64,000 nt of DNA from Nitzschia sp. pyKryTriq1 (GCA_956465555.1 OY101124.1:124001-188000), one strand, 5' to 3'; positions 19,798 through 29,355 are shown, counted from the first letter of the stretch. Translations and numbers: made by a program. The notes: generated by a model not told the origin, from the letters alone.

Positions 19798-21474
19798 ATG
19801 ATGCAATCCATCCTTTCTCAAGCCCGATCAGCGGTTCGCTCCAAGATTGCTGCTGGTGGACGAAACAGCAGCTTGTTCGACGTCTCGTCATCAGTGGCAC
19901 GTCGATGCAAGTCCACTCCTGCCGTCGACAAGACGACAGCAGCTCCCAATATGACCACCGCTGCTACTGCTGCTGCCTCGGAGACCAGCAGCTCGGCCTC
20001 TTCTTCCGTCCCCGTGGGAGCTTCGTTGGCTGCCGCGTTTGCAGGTGTCGCGGTCGTTTCCATGGGCGCCGCTGCCGTCGAATTCTCGACAGCCGACAGC
20101 TGTCTCCCCTATTCGAAGAACGGTCAGCGGTTCGACCAAAACTCGTTCCAGGGACGATTCTCTAGAATGCTGCTGGCCTGTGATCCTCGATTGCTGCTGT
20201 ACACTGAAGCCCAAGTGCGACAGGCGCAGTCCTTGATCCACACCGCGGACCAGTACCGCGACGATCGAAGCATGGATCGGACCTTGTGGGAAGCTCGTCG
20301 GATCGTCGATGCGGCCTTGCATCCAGATACGGGAGAAGTCATTCCTCATCCCTTTCGTATGAGCGGATATGTTCCCTTTAATGGTCCCATTTGTGTGGCC
20401 ATGGTGGCCTCGACGACCACTCCATCCTTGTTGTTTTGGAGTTGGGTCAACCAGAGTCAAAATGCTCTAGTCAACTACTATGTGAGTTCATCATGCATGC
20501 ATCCGCATGATTTCATGTTTTCATCATTTATCATCATTGTGGGACGATTTCAATGGACGGCATCTATGTAGCTTTGGACTGAACGGACATTTTCTGATTT
20601 TTGTTTTCTTGCTTTCATTGTTATACATTTCCTCTCCACAAAAAATATTATTAAAGAATCGAAATGCATCCAGTCCCATGAGCAATGAAACATTACTCGT
20701 GTCGTATTCGGCCGCAGTCGGATCCGCCTTGATCGTCGCCTTTGGATTGGCCACGTTCATTCAAAAACGTTATTCTCCCGCCCAAGCCAAGAAGTTGATG
20801 AAATTTGTCGCCTTTCCTTCGGCCGTCGTGGCCAGTTCCTTGAATTGTTATATTGTGCGAAGTCCCGAAATTGAGTCTGGAATTCCATTGATGGATGAAG
20901 ACGGACAAACCATTCTCGTTACGGAAGCGACGGGAGCCACCATCCCCGCCGTCTCGCGAGAAGCCGCCACCCGAGGAGTCAATTCGACGACTGTCAGTCG
21001 TGCTATTTTGCAAGCGCCCGTATATTTTTTACCACCCCTGCTAATGGCACTCGGTCCCTTGGCCAAGGCCTTGGAGNNNNNNNNNNNNNNNNNNNNNNNN
21101 NNNNNNNNNNNNNNNNNNNNNNNNNNNNNNNNNNNNNNNNNNNNNNNNNNNNNNNNNNNNNNNNNNNNNNNNNNNNNNNNNNNNNNNNNNNNNNNNNNNN
21201 NNNNNNNNNNNNNNNNNNNNNNNNNNNNNNNNNNNNNNNNNNNNNNNNNNNNNNNNNNNNNNNNNNNNNNNNNNNNAAACGTCCCAATGCACGTGTTCCA
21301 ATGACGACCTTTCTCTTGTTGACGTCGTTTGGTTTGGGATTGCCCAGTACCGTGGCTATCTTTCCTCAAATCACCACCATTGATGCGGATCAAGTCGAAC
21401 CGGCATATCAACATTTGCAAAATCCCAAGACACAAACTCCCTACACTGTCTATTATTACAACAAGGGACTATGA
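19798..21474 (+). CDS. Sideroflexin (mitochondrial serine/amino-acid transporter), interrupted by assembly gap
   Basis: Exon 1 (19798-20481) and exon 2 (20657-21474) flank a 175-bp GT-AG intron in phase 0, giving NYYNRNASSP across the junction. Family signatures: HPDTGEVIPHPFRMSGYVPF, the NRNAS motif, SRAILQAPVYFLPP, and the terminal YYYNKGL. The N-terminus is a plausible mitochondrial presequence (MMQSILSQARSAVRSKIAA) plus an Ala/Ser-rich linker longer than in animal proteins. A run of 200 N (21077-21276) falls between MALGPLAKALE and RPNARVPMTT; in animal sideroflexins these elements are only a few residues apart, so little real sequence is probably missing. The reading frame does not continue across the padding. 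Sideroflexins import serine into mitochondria for one-carbon metabolism. Confidence 0.92.
21077..21276. other. Assembly gap (200 N)
   Basis: Exactly 200 undefined bases inside sideroflexin exon 2, the same size as the second gap in the window, so the length is a placeholder. Comparison with sideroflexin layout suggests a true length of perhaps 10-30 bases. Confidence 0.95.
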
Positions 21475-21588
21475 TTGTTAAATATATAAAAAAAATGATA
21501 ATGGCAATGATAATGATAGTTACAAGAATTCAAATCCCACGTTGTGCATGTAAACAAAATACTACAAGTTTTGATTATTATTTATTCT

Positions 21589-22518
21589 TCAGTCATTGTA
21601 CTCGACCTTGGTACTCCATTTTCCTCCTTCTTTATGTTCTTCCCAATACGCATCATACAAACGTTTCGTGATTGGCCCCATGGTTCCATCTCCCACCATT
21701 TGATCGTCCAATTGAGTGACCGGCATGACACCTCCCGCCGTACTCGTCAAAAACACTTCTTGGGCCTCTTTCAAAAAATCAGCCTTGAACAAGATTTTGT
21801 GGGTCTCCAATCCAAGAAGTGCTGTATCTTGTTGCGCCAAATCCAAAATGGTCTGACGAGTAATACCCTCCAAGGCACCCTTGGCAGGAGTATAGACTGC
21901 TCCATCCTTGACACAAAACAAGTTGAATCCCGGTCCTTCCGTCAGGTTTCCTTCGGCGTCGCACAAGACAATCGATTGACCACCCCGATCGTACGCTTCA
22001 TACAAACCTCGAATGAAATCGCCCCAATGAAAGTTCTTGACGGTAGGATCGACGGCATCGATGGGGATACGAATCGTATCTTTGGCAATCATCAGATGCA
22101 ATCCCTTGACCATGTCTTCACAGATAAAGACGTACGGGACACAAAAGGCATAAAATTGATTGACATATTGGCGCGGATCGCGTGTGGCGACTTTGGGGGC
22201 GACGCCACGAGTACAAATGAAGGACACGTACGCATTGCGAATCCCGGAAGCTTTGACAATGTCCATGAGCACGTTGCGGATCTCGTCCATGGACAATGGC
22301 GGCTTCATATGAAGGGCCTCGTAGCTCTTTTGGAAACGATCCAAATGCTCTTGCAATCGGAAAAAGCAACCTTCCCAGACCGACACCACGTCGTACGTGC
22401 AGTCGGAATGGAGAAATCCGACATCCGTGATGGGAATGCAGGCTTCCGCGATGGGGACGATTTCACCTTTGATGTAGGCGCAGCCAGCGCCCAAGGGATT
22501 GCCTGTAGCTTTATCCAT
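21589..22518 (-). CDS. PLP-dependent class-IV aminotransferase (branched-chain/D-amino-acid type)
   Basis: 309 residues from ATG 22518; upstream in-frame codons lack an ATG. Fold-type IV features: GEIVPIAEACIPITDVGF near the N-terminus, FFRLQEHLDRF, the probable Schiff-base Lys161 in TVKNFHWGD, EGNLTEGPGFNLF (189-201) matching the phosphate-binding signature, and LTSTAGGVMPV near the C-terminus. The family includes branched-chain aminotransferase, D-amino-acid aminotransferase, aminodeoxychorismate lyase and R-selective amine transaminases; I cannot choose among them by eye. No obvious targeting peptide, so cytosolic by default. Convergent with the sideroflexin (114 bp between stops) and divergent from the dioxygenase. 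Confidence 0.88.
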   Translation of the reverse strand: MDKATGNPLGAGCAYIKGEIVPIAEACIPITDVGFLHSDCTYDVVSVWEGCFFRLQEHLDRFQKSYEALHMKPPLSMDEIRNVLMDIVKASGIRNAYVSFICTRGVAPKVATRDPRQYVNQFYAFCVPYVFICEDMVKGLHLMIAKDTIRIPIDAVDPTVKNFHWGDFIRGLYEAYDRGGQSIVLCDAEGNLTEGPGFNLFCVKDGAVYTPAKGALEGITRQTILDLAQQDTALLGLETHKILFKADFLKEAQEVFLTSTAGGVMPVTQLDDQMVGDGTMGPITKRLYDAYWEEHKEGGKWSTKVEYND

Positions 22519-23066
22519 GCTGCTACTATGGTATCGTTGTCTCTGGACGACTACGACTGAATACAATAATAGGATGGATGATGTGATTTAGTTGAGTACA
22601 GTAATGATGAGAGAAGTACCAACATCAATGCGGGAGATTGAAAATGAATGCTGCATGCATGCGCGTGCGGAAATAGGGATCTTTGCCTTCCCGTTCTTCT
22701 CATTACGTCTCCGTGTTCCGTCGTGTTGCGCGGAAGAAGAACAACGTGCGAATACATGCATGCTACGTGACGTCATCATATGTCGGAGTGAAGCGAGAAA
22801 ACGGGCTGGCTGGCGCGCTGGGTAGACAACGACGTCATCATCAACCACTGGATACTGCGTACAACTTCGACCGGATGCGACGGCCAGGCGAAAAGAGAGG
22901 AAGGGGATCTTTTTTGGATTTGGCTTGTCGACGATGACGCGTTCTCGTCGCCTTTACATAAAACTAGCACACAGCTCACAACACAACACCCACTATTCTC
23001 TACTAGAGCTAGGTCTACAGTAGCAACACCTCTATCCGCCCATCCATATACCAATCGACAAAAGCC
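22519..23066. promoter_or_regulatory. Divergent promoter with a palindromic TGACGTCA element
   Basis: TGACGTCA, the full cAMP-response-element palindrome, lies at 22768-22775 and another ACGTCA at 22832-22837. In Phaeodactylum, TGACGT-type elements mediate CO2/cAMP control of carbonic anhydrase genes. Here the flanking genes encode an aminotransferase and a ring-cleavage dioxygenase, so the role is unknown. Confidence 0.5.
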
Positions 23067-24173
23067 ATGACGGCCATACAGCAGCATCCCATCACGCGAC
23101 AAGTCCTTGAGAGCTTCCAAGCAGCAGCACCGGGCAACAACAACAACGACGACGAGCAACAACAAGAAACTGCTGCTAGTACGAACAGCAGTCCCCCCCG
23201 CACCCAAGAGATTCTCCAAAAGTTGGTCCGCCATTTGCATGCGTTTGTGCAAGATGTGCAACCCACTCCCGAGGAGTGGATGACGGCCATTGACTTTTTG
23301 ACTCGAACAGGACAGAAATGTGACGATACACGTCAAGAATATATTTTGTTATCCGATGTTTTGGGCGTCAGCATGTTGGTCGATTCCATCGAACAAACCA
23401 AACGAAGCAGAATAAGTGCTCCCGAAAAATTCCCTCACGCCACGCAAAGTACAGTCCAAGGCCCCTTCCATGTGCCTTCCGATCCGGCGGTAATGGGCGA
23501 TCAGTTGGCCAAGGGCCCTGAACAAACAAGGGGGGAGCTGACACGGGTGAGTGGAGTCGTCCGAGACGCAGTGACGGGAGAACCCATTGCCAATGCCTCG
23601 ATTGACGTCTGGCAAAGCGATGATTTGGGGCAGTACGATATTCAACAACAACAGCAACAGCAACAGCAACAGGAATCACAATCACAATCACAATCACAAT
23701 CACAACCAGCACCACAAGAATCATCGTTACTGAAGAAAAATCTACGCGCTACCTTTACGACAGGCCTCGATGGACGGTATTGGTTTCAAACGATTCGACC
23801 TGCCAGTTATCCGGTACCGACCGATGGACCTGTCGGTGAATTACTGCGGGCCATGGGACGGCATCCCATGCGTCCAGCACACATTCACTTTTTAGTCCAA
23901 GCTCCTCCTCGATATCACCGACTTGTCACTCATCTCTTTGTCCAAGGAGATCCGTATTTGGATTCGGATGCCGTGTTTGGAGTGAAGGAGTCATTGATTG
24001 TGGAGTTTGTTCTTCGAAAATCGAATAGCAACAGTCATACTGGTGCTGAGGACGATAACGTCCACGATAACGATAACGACGGCGACGACGACGACTCGGA
24101 GGAAGAGAAAGTATATTATCAAGTTGAGTTTGATGTCGGACTAGTGCCGATCGAAACGAATGAAAACGCCTGA
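23067..24173 (+). CDS. Intradiol ring-cleavage dioxygenase (hydroxyquinol/catechol 1,2-dioxygenase type)
   Basis: 368 residues from ATG 23067. An N-terminal helical domain (about 45-125, with FLTRTGQKCDDTRQEY) precedes the beta-sandwich catalytic domain. Non-haem Fe(III) ligands fit the family: Tyr190 (GQYD), Tyr248 (ASYPVP), His272 and His274 (RPAHIHF). GPVGELLRAMGRHP and HLFVQGDPYLDSDAVF match hydroxyquinol/chlorocatechol dioxygenases. The reaction opens a catecholic ring between its two hydroxyls to give a muconate or maleylacetate. A poly-Gln/Gln-Ser tract (192-214) interrupts the region directly after the first Tyr ligand, and the C-terminus is acidic. The family is commonest in bacteria and fungi, so an origin by transfer is possible, but codon use and low-complexity inserts look local. 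Confidence 0.9.
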   Translation: MTAIQQHPITRQVLESFQAAAPGNNNNDDEQQQETAASTNSSPPRTQEILQKLVRHLHAFVQDVQPTPEEWMTAIDFLTRTGQKCDDTRQEYILLSDVLGVSMLVDSIEQTKRSRISAPEKFPHATQSTVQGPFHVPSDPAVMGDQLAKGPEQTRGELTRVSGVVRDAVTGEPIANASIDVWQSDDLGQYDIQQQQQQQQQQESQSQSQSQSQPAPQESSLLKKNLRATFTTGLDGRYWFQTIRPASYPVPTDGPVGELLRAMGRHPMRPAHIHFLVQAPPRYHRLVTHLFVQGDPYLDSDAVFGVKESLIVEFVLRKSNSNSHTGAEDDNVHDNDNDGDDDDSEEEKVYYQVEFDVGLVPIETNENA

Positions 24174-24617
24174 ACAGCAAAAACCATTGGGGGTTGTGGT
24201 AACAGAAATTCGTATGATGATTTGATAAATCGTAATCTATTACTCGTCTTTTCTTTGCAAAGCAGCGATGCGGTCCAAGGAGATGCAACCATAACTAACC
24301 GAATCATTGGTGGTGTGACGATAATAAAATATGGTGGTGGTGGTGGTGGTGGTGGGTCGGGACAGTTTGATGACTGGACGAGATGAATGATCCAAGAAAA
24401 AGGTAAGTCAACACCACAAAGGGAGCGTAAACGCAAATCCGGGACATGTGCGCGTGCATGTTGAAATTCACGATGAGGAGATGGTAATCTTATCTGTCGT
24501 TACTATGTATTTTTTTCTTTGTTTTCGTACAGGAGTATCATAATCATGATATTTTGCAGAGGGAGTGGATGGCACTACTCATGCTCGTACTACCAACTTT
24601 CTCGAAATCGGACATTT
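24174..24617. other. Convergent space; outer end of inverted-repeat left arm
   Basis: 444 bp between the dioxygenase and delta-CA stops. The left arm of the large inverted duplication starts at about 24411. A GGTGGT tract lies at 24330-24355. Confidence 0.6.
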
Positions 24618-26113
24618 TTAAACACGAAGGAAGCGGTTGTTGTGGTTGTTGGCAGCCAATTCGTCCGAAACGGTCTCGCGAGCACCGTGGGGGTAAAGAT
24701 CGCCAGACATGTCGTCTCGTTGTTGCAACATATCGTAACACAACTTGTCGAACGACGAGGCAGAGATCATGTGGCACTTGCGATCCACCTGCCAGGTGAT
24801 GGGAGAATATTGGGAGCAGACTTCGTTGTTGCGAGAGTCGCCAGTGGTGGACCCAGTGTACATGGCAATGTCACTGCCCATCTCACCGTCAACAATCATA
24901 CCGCGCATCAAATCGCCGTAGAAGTAGCTTTCGTCGTTGACGATGGTGAAGACTTGAGCTTGGACTCCGATCTGCGAGGCAGTGTCGGTCAGAACACCAT
25001 CGGTACAGAACACACCGTCATAGAAAGGGGTCTGGTATTGGTTGGGAGTACCGCATGCTCCAGCAGCCGAGTGAGGCCAATGGACCTCGTAGGTTTGTCC
25101 GACCTCCATGAGCTTGCAGTACTTCCATTGGTATTCCTTGGTGAACTTGGGATCAGTTTCGTTGTAGAGGTTGCAAAGGTGTCCTTCACGCATGCCTCCA
25201 TCAGTCTCGTCGTAGTTCGGACCAGTACCTTTCTCGTCATATTCTCCGACGGAGAGGTGCTCGGCTCCCAAATGCCAATGGACATTAACAGGGCACATTC
25301 CGTTCATCCAGTACGGCGTGCTAATAGGGAGGTGATCGACCTGCATTGTTCCATTGTATCCCTTGGTGACGTTCGCGCCGGCTTGAGGTCCGACGTTGGT
25401 CATGGCATCGACAATACAATCAGTGTTGGGCAAGTCGGGCTTCTTCCCGGCGCACACATTGGTACCCCTCTCGATGAAGGGAGGGAGCTCATCAGGGACA
25501 TTGTTGGAGACGGTTCCATCTGTGTTCACATAACCACCGCTGCTGGTGCCGCCGGAACCAGTTTCGATGACAATGGTCGCTGCGTAACATTGAACGAGAT
25601 GGCAGAAAAGAGAAAGAGAGGGCATGGGCGTGTGAGATGACTAAACTTCTTTTCATAAATACACCACGGCAGATGCAATGTTTATTTTTTCCAAAGCATT
25701 CATCATGGACTTACAAGCAGCAGCAGGAGCAGGAACACTTCCGGTGTTGGAGACCATGGTGGCGAGTTCCCCGACCATGATGACGGCGCACACGGCGATG
25801 GTCGCCAGGAGAGTCAGCATAGCGGTGTTAGTGAAGCCGGGGCTTCCGCACCCTCCTGTAGTAGTAGGGGCTTGAGCAGCAGATTCAAGATCCTTGGGTG
25901 GCATAGACCCAGCAGGCGCCTCGGGTACTTCGGTGCTGTAGGACGAGGAAACAGAGGAGAGAGCAGGGCAGCAAAGAAGAACAAAATGTGAGGATGATAG
26001 GCGACGGAACAAATCTTCGAGAAGTCTCTGATTCTCCTCTGATGATATGAAATCGACGAGACGACATGCGCAGCAGGCAGGCGTCGATTTTCTTACTTTT
26101 TTGTGGAGGACAT
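24618..26113 (-). CDS. Delta-class carbonic anhydrase, copy 1 (3 exons)
   Basis: Exons 26113-26097 (MSSTKN start), 25935-25715 and 25579-24618 join in frame to 399 residues; both introns (161 and 135 bp) have GTAAG donors and CAG acceptors and are conserved in copy 2. A hydrophobic segment at about 43-62 after a polar head suggests a signal anchor or uncleaved signal. The catalytic domain carries the delta-CA hallmark NVHWHLGAEH (about 178-187), then LSVGEYDE and VHWPHSAAGACG. Delta-CAs, first known as TWCA1 of Thalassiosira weissflogii, interconvert CO2 and bicarbonate using zinc or other divalent metals, and many are external or membrane-bound parts of the CO2-concentrating mechanism. The exon 3 product differs from copy 2 by a single residue (Thr versus Asn in EKGTGPN). 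Confidence 0.93.
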
Positions 26114-26408
26114 CTTGTTGTTGTTTGCTGCCTTTTGTTTTTGCTTTCGCTTTTGACTTTGGTCAAATGAATTTTATGAGACACAGCAAATGATTTTTTT
26201 GTTGGATGGTCGTCGTAACTTGTTGGACCGTATCCAAAATTGGCGCCACGTTTTGATTTTTTGACCCGGGTGCGTATGCATGGCACTTTTAGTTCGGTAT
26301 CCTCGAAGCATGTGCACTGAAGAATCTACCGGTACTTACACTGGGTGTGCGCGAATACTACTTCGAGAAACGAGGTTCGTTCTTCGTGGTGGCATATACC
26401 ATGAATTC

Positions 26409-26414
26409 TTTATA
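26409..26414 (-). promoter_or_regulatory. TATA box of delta-CA copy 1
   Basis: TATAAA on the gene strand, conserved in copy 2 (34789-34794), about 300 bp before the ATG and 38 bp downstream of a TGACGT element in both copies. Confidence 0.55.
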
Positions 26415-26451
26415 AGGAGACCCGGCACTCAAAAAGTTAAAGCCAGGTCAT

Positions 26452-26548
26452 ACGTCAGACAGATTACCCGGTCAATACCGGTACACTTGCAACACGTCAT
26501 ACGTCATTGTATCCTGAATGCGCCAATGATATATACCCTGAGACGTCA
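26452..26548 (-). promoter_or_regulatory. Cluster of four TGACGT (CO2/cAMP-responsive-like) elements upstream of delta-CA copy 1
   Basis: On the gene strand TGACGT occurs at 26457-26452, 26499-26494, 26506-26501 and 26548-26543, all in the same orientation within 97 bp. Diatom CO2/cAMP-responsive elements described for Phaeodactylum carbonic anhydrase promoters have this core. Only the one nearest the TATA box lies in the duplicated arm. Confidence 0.55.
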
Positions 26549-27269
26549 TCGTATCCTCATTGGGTGAATGCAGAGAATTTGTACATCTTTATGCATGCTG
26601 GTTTCCCCGAGAAGCTCGGTTCGGTCGCAACCATAGTTGCAGAACCATATATGCATGTGTAAACTGGTTCGCCTTGCGTCTGACGTGGTTTGAAAAATGC
26701 GGTTCTCCGGCGGGTCGTAATTGGAAATTGTCGCTTTCTACCAGTACTCCTACCGGTATCATTCTCCATGCCAGCCCAGTTTTGTGATAAAAAGTTTATC
26801 CTAGCTAGAGGAGGCGAAAGTGAAGCTGCTACAGTAGTAAAAACATGGCATGCAGCAAAGAAAAAGGGGATCATGCCGTGTGTGGCATGTCGACGTGGAG
26901 AACTTGGAAGTGGCGGAGCCGGACTTGAAATTTGGCGACCTGCCATGAATTTCCAAGAATGATGAGCTACTTGCGGAAAGGCCCCGGGTGAGAAGGCGGC
27001 AACGGAAAGAATTGTAGTGAAGCAAGGATCCATTCTCTTCTTTGATCCGGTTCACTTCTTTTATCATCCAACCAACTTGTTCGATGAGAAGGCACCGTTG
27101 AGGGCCAACGTGATGATACATGGTTTGAAAAGTCTTTTGGGCTTGACGAGAGAGAAGCGTTTGACGAGAGAGAAGAATACACCAAGGAAGGGGAAGAAGA
27201 GAAAGCTAGTGAGCCATGAAAATGTAGGCATAGAATGCAAAGAGTGAATGCGCGCACAGCAAAGAGATC

Positions 27270-27383
27270 GTCAAGAAGGATGAGTAGAATCGAATCGTTC
27301 GACTGCACGTCAAGGGAGGGTGTTGAGAAACGTTCTCATGATGACGTACAACGAACGATTCGATTCTACTCATCCTTCTTGAC
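27270..27383. repeat. Foldback: perfect 32-bp inverted repeat with mirrored TGACGT elements in the loop
   Basis: 27270-27301 and 27352-27383 are exact reverse complements. In the 50-bp loop an ACGTCA (27307-27312) and a TGACGT (27342-27347) face each other, continuing the symmetry after short mismatched spacers. It might be a miniature foldback element, a regulatory cruciform or a source of hairpin RNA. Confidence 0.85.
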
Positions 27384-27649
27384 AGTGCGTTACAGTTTAA
27401 CTTGGACGACTCACTCGAATCGCTTTTTGCGCGAGCCATCGCCAATTATCGCCACCACGCGCCGGCACGTCTTTCGCGGTTCCTTCTCGAAATCACAAAA
27501 AAAGTGATGACCGAGACGACAGAAGTCCACATCATAGAGTACGGTGTTTTTACCGACCATGATGCCTACAGTACCGGTACATCCCCTCCTCTGACTGATG
27601 TTGTTAGCCGGTAATCTTTTTCTGATCGACAATCTGAAACAAATCAATC

Positions 27650-29077
27650 ATGAGCCATCGATATCGAGCCTTCTTTTTCATATTGATGGTGGTGTCGACA
27701 ACTCTCAACTGGCCAATGGTGACCACCGTGACACTAGTACTACCATTTGATGCTGCTGCTGATGTCGGTGGCGCAACAAAAGAGGAACAAGATGCACCAC
27801 TACTACCAATGACGTTCGTACAACAAGCAGTATCCAACAATTCTGCCGCTGCAGGATCTTGGAATAGTACTGGTAGTACGACGAGGCGTCGTAAGCCAGC
27901 AGCAATCACCGGCGATAATTCGGTCGTTGTTGACTTGGGAACTAGAAGTATGCCTCCTCACGCCGCCGCCACCACCGCCGCCACCACCCCCACCAAGCAT
28001 TTGATGATTCCTACAAATCACCACAACGAAACAACAACTCATCAAAAAGAACAACAACAACAACAACCACAACCACACTGGCTCGAGACGATACACTTGG
28101 GAAACTATCTTGGAAGTGGCGTTGCATCCGTCGCCTTTGAAGTTCGGCAGCTGCCTCCTCTGATGACGAGGATCATGGATCATCACGATAGTGCAAATAC
28201 TACTGCTACTTTCACTAATGATACTTCTACCAAGAAGAAAGAAAAGGAGTATATTATCAAATTCACTGGCGATCGTAATCGAAATGGAAAGGCAGAGCCG
28301 AAATTTGCCGACTTTGGTGCCATTGCCGTGGAATTGACGGAACGTTTGTCGCCCCATCCAAGTATTCCTCGGACTATTCTCTTTGAAAAGAATATCGCTA
28401 ATCCCTTTCGGACTGGAATGTTACCACTTCCCACCGTGGAGTTGTCTTCAAAATCAATTCAGAAACGTCTCTTACAACCCAACAACATGTCGATTGCTAT
28501 TACCGAGAGAGCTACGCAAACACATGCCCATGTCGATGAAGATGGTATATTGAATATTCCTCCATCCAAAGTCCAATGTTTTTGGCGTCGATTGTTTGAG
28601 ATTCTCGATTATATTCACTCACGCAACGTACTATGGATCGATACCAAACTTTGGAATATATTGTTACATGATGGAGAAATTATTTTGTTTGATTGGCACA
28701 CGGGACAGATTGTCGAAGAAGAAGAACCGAATACTACTACTACTACTAGTACGACTTCTGGAAAGTTACCCCCGGGTCATGTTCGTCTCGCAGACCTTGA
28801 CGAGGATGAGGTTTGGAGTTACGATGTTTATAAAGTTGGAAAACGGATACGAGAATATCTAGATAGCGTCGTCACCAAGAACAAGAAGAAGAACGACAAA
28901 GACGAACAACAACAACAGCAACAAGACTGGAAGAACAACAATGACTTGTTGCGGCTTGACGATCTACGCAAAATGATGCAACGAGACGACCCGCCAGCAC
29001 CGAGCATGGGATGGTTCCTCAAGAACCATGCTTACTTTGTGCATCATCAAAATGAAACCTGTTCGCTCATTTGGTAA
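27650..29077 (+). CDS. Secretory-pathway protein-kinase-like (possibly pseudokinase) protein
   Basis: 475 residues from ATG 27650. The start has a signal-peptide-like hydrophobic segment (about 7-30). After a low-complexity stretch, a kinase-like fold appears: LGSGVASVAFEV resembles the glycine loop, YIIKF supplies a possible ATP-binding Lys, and HSRNVLWIDTKLWNILL resembles a catalytic loop with Asp, Lys and Asn in HxD-x4-N-like spacing, although the HRD motif is not standard. ILFDWHTG stands where DFG is expected (Asp kept, Phe-Gly replaced). Diatoms have many such divergent kinase-like proteins with signal peptides; activity cannot be assumed. The C-terminal third carries Thr- and Gln-rich inserts. 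Confidence 0.72.
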   Translation: MSHRYRAFFFILMVVSTTLNWPMVTTVTLVLPFDAAADVGGATKEEQDAPLLPMTFVQQAVSNNSAAAGSWNSTGSTTRRRKPAAITGDNSVVVDLGTRSMPPHAAATTAATTPTKHLMIPTNHHNETTTHQKEQQQQQPQPHWLETIHLGNYLGSGVASVAFEVRQLPPLMTRIMDHHDSANTTATFTNDTSTKKKEKEYIIKFTGDRNRNGKAEPKFADFGAIAVELTERLSPHPSIPRTILFEKNIANPFRTGMLPLPTVELSSKSIQKRLLQPNNMSIAITERATQTHAHVDEDGILNIPPSKVQCFWRRLFEILDYIHSRNVLWIDTKLWNILLHDGEIILFDWHTGQIVEEEEPNTTTTTSTTSGKLPPGHVRLADLDEDEVWSYDVYKVGKRIREYLDSVVTKNKKKNDKDEQQQQQQDWKNNNDLLRLDDLRKMMQRDDPPAPSMGWFLKNHAYFVHHQNETCSLIW

Positions 29078-29355
29078 TGACAAAAGTGAACAAAATAGAC
29101 AATGCTTTCTTGTCTTGTCTTGTCTTCTCTTTTCTATACCCTACTAGAGTAAAGTACTAGTAGTTTCCGCCGTTTGATGCGAGATTACATAACAGAACAG
29201 AATGATTACTATTAGCTATTAGGTGATGTTGGTGATGTTGGTGATGGTGGTTGATGCTGTTGTGGCCGCACCCATGTCGACAGTATTGGTACTGCTACCA
29301 CTGACTTGCTGCTGCTGCTGATACTGCTGCTGCTGATACTGCTTATACTGTTGTT
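29078..29355. other. Convergent 3' space
   Basis: 278 bp between two stop codons, with CTTGT-rich sequence (29105-29130), GGTGATGTT repeats and CTGCTG repeats. No gene. Confidence 0.6.

Larger units (their letters stand above)
24411..26486 (-). repeat. Large inverted duplication, left arm (delta-CA copy 1)
   Basis: This arm of about 2.08 kb is the reverse complement of 34717-36894, covering the complete delta-CA gene with its promoter and 3' flank. The match ends sharply at both sides. Relative to the right arm it lacks about 128 bp near 24480 and has about 48 bp extra near 26295-26342. Confidence 0.93.
26114..27649. other. Divergent intergenic region between delta-CA copy 1 and kinase-like gene
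   Basis: Apart from the delta-CA promoter (to about 26550) and the 114-bp foldback at 27270-27383, no gene can be supported. Short open frames here have no recognisable domain. Confidence 0.55.

Noticed and set aside
21544-22560. 338-residue plus-strand frame across the aminotransferase
   Set aside because: Antisense shadow: the minus frame carries all class-IV aminotransferase motifs and the plus frame has none.
22519-22566. Upstream start for the aminotransferase
   Set aside because: The frame is open but begins at TTG; ATG 22518 gives a normal family N-terminus.
24618-25625. Reading each delta-CA gene as a single 335-residue exon starting MPSLSLF
   Set aside because: That start lies inside the second intron. 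Splice sites conserved in both copies join upstream exons coding for the membrane segment.
24519-25640. 373-residue open frame antisense to delta-CA copy 1 (and a 322-residue one antisense to copy 2 at 35565-36533)
   Set aside because: It is conserved only because the sense gene is conserved. Its translation has no domain, and sense exon 3 shows the delta-CA hallmark and mainly silent changes in the sense frame.
26557-27033. 158-residue frame upstream of delta-CA copy 1
   Set aside because: No domain, no signal and no plausible promoter layout; treated as chance.
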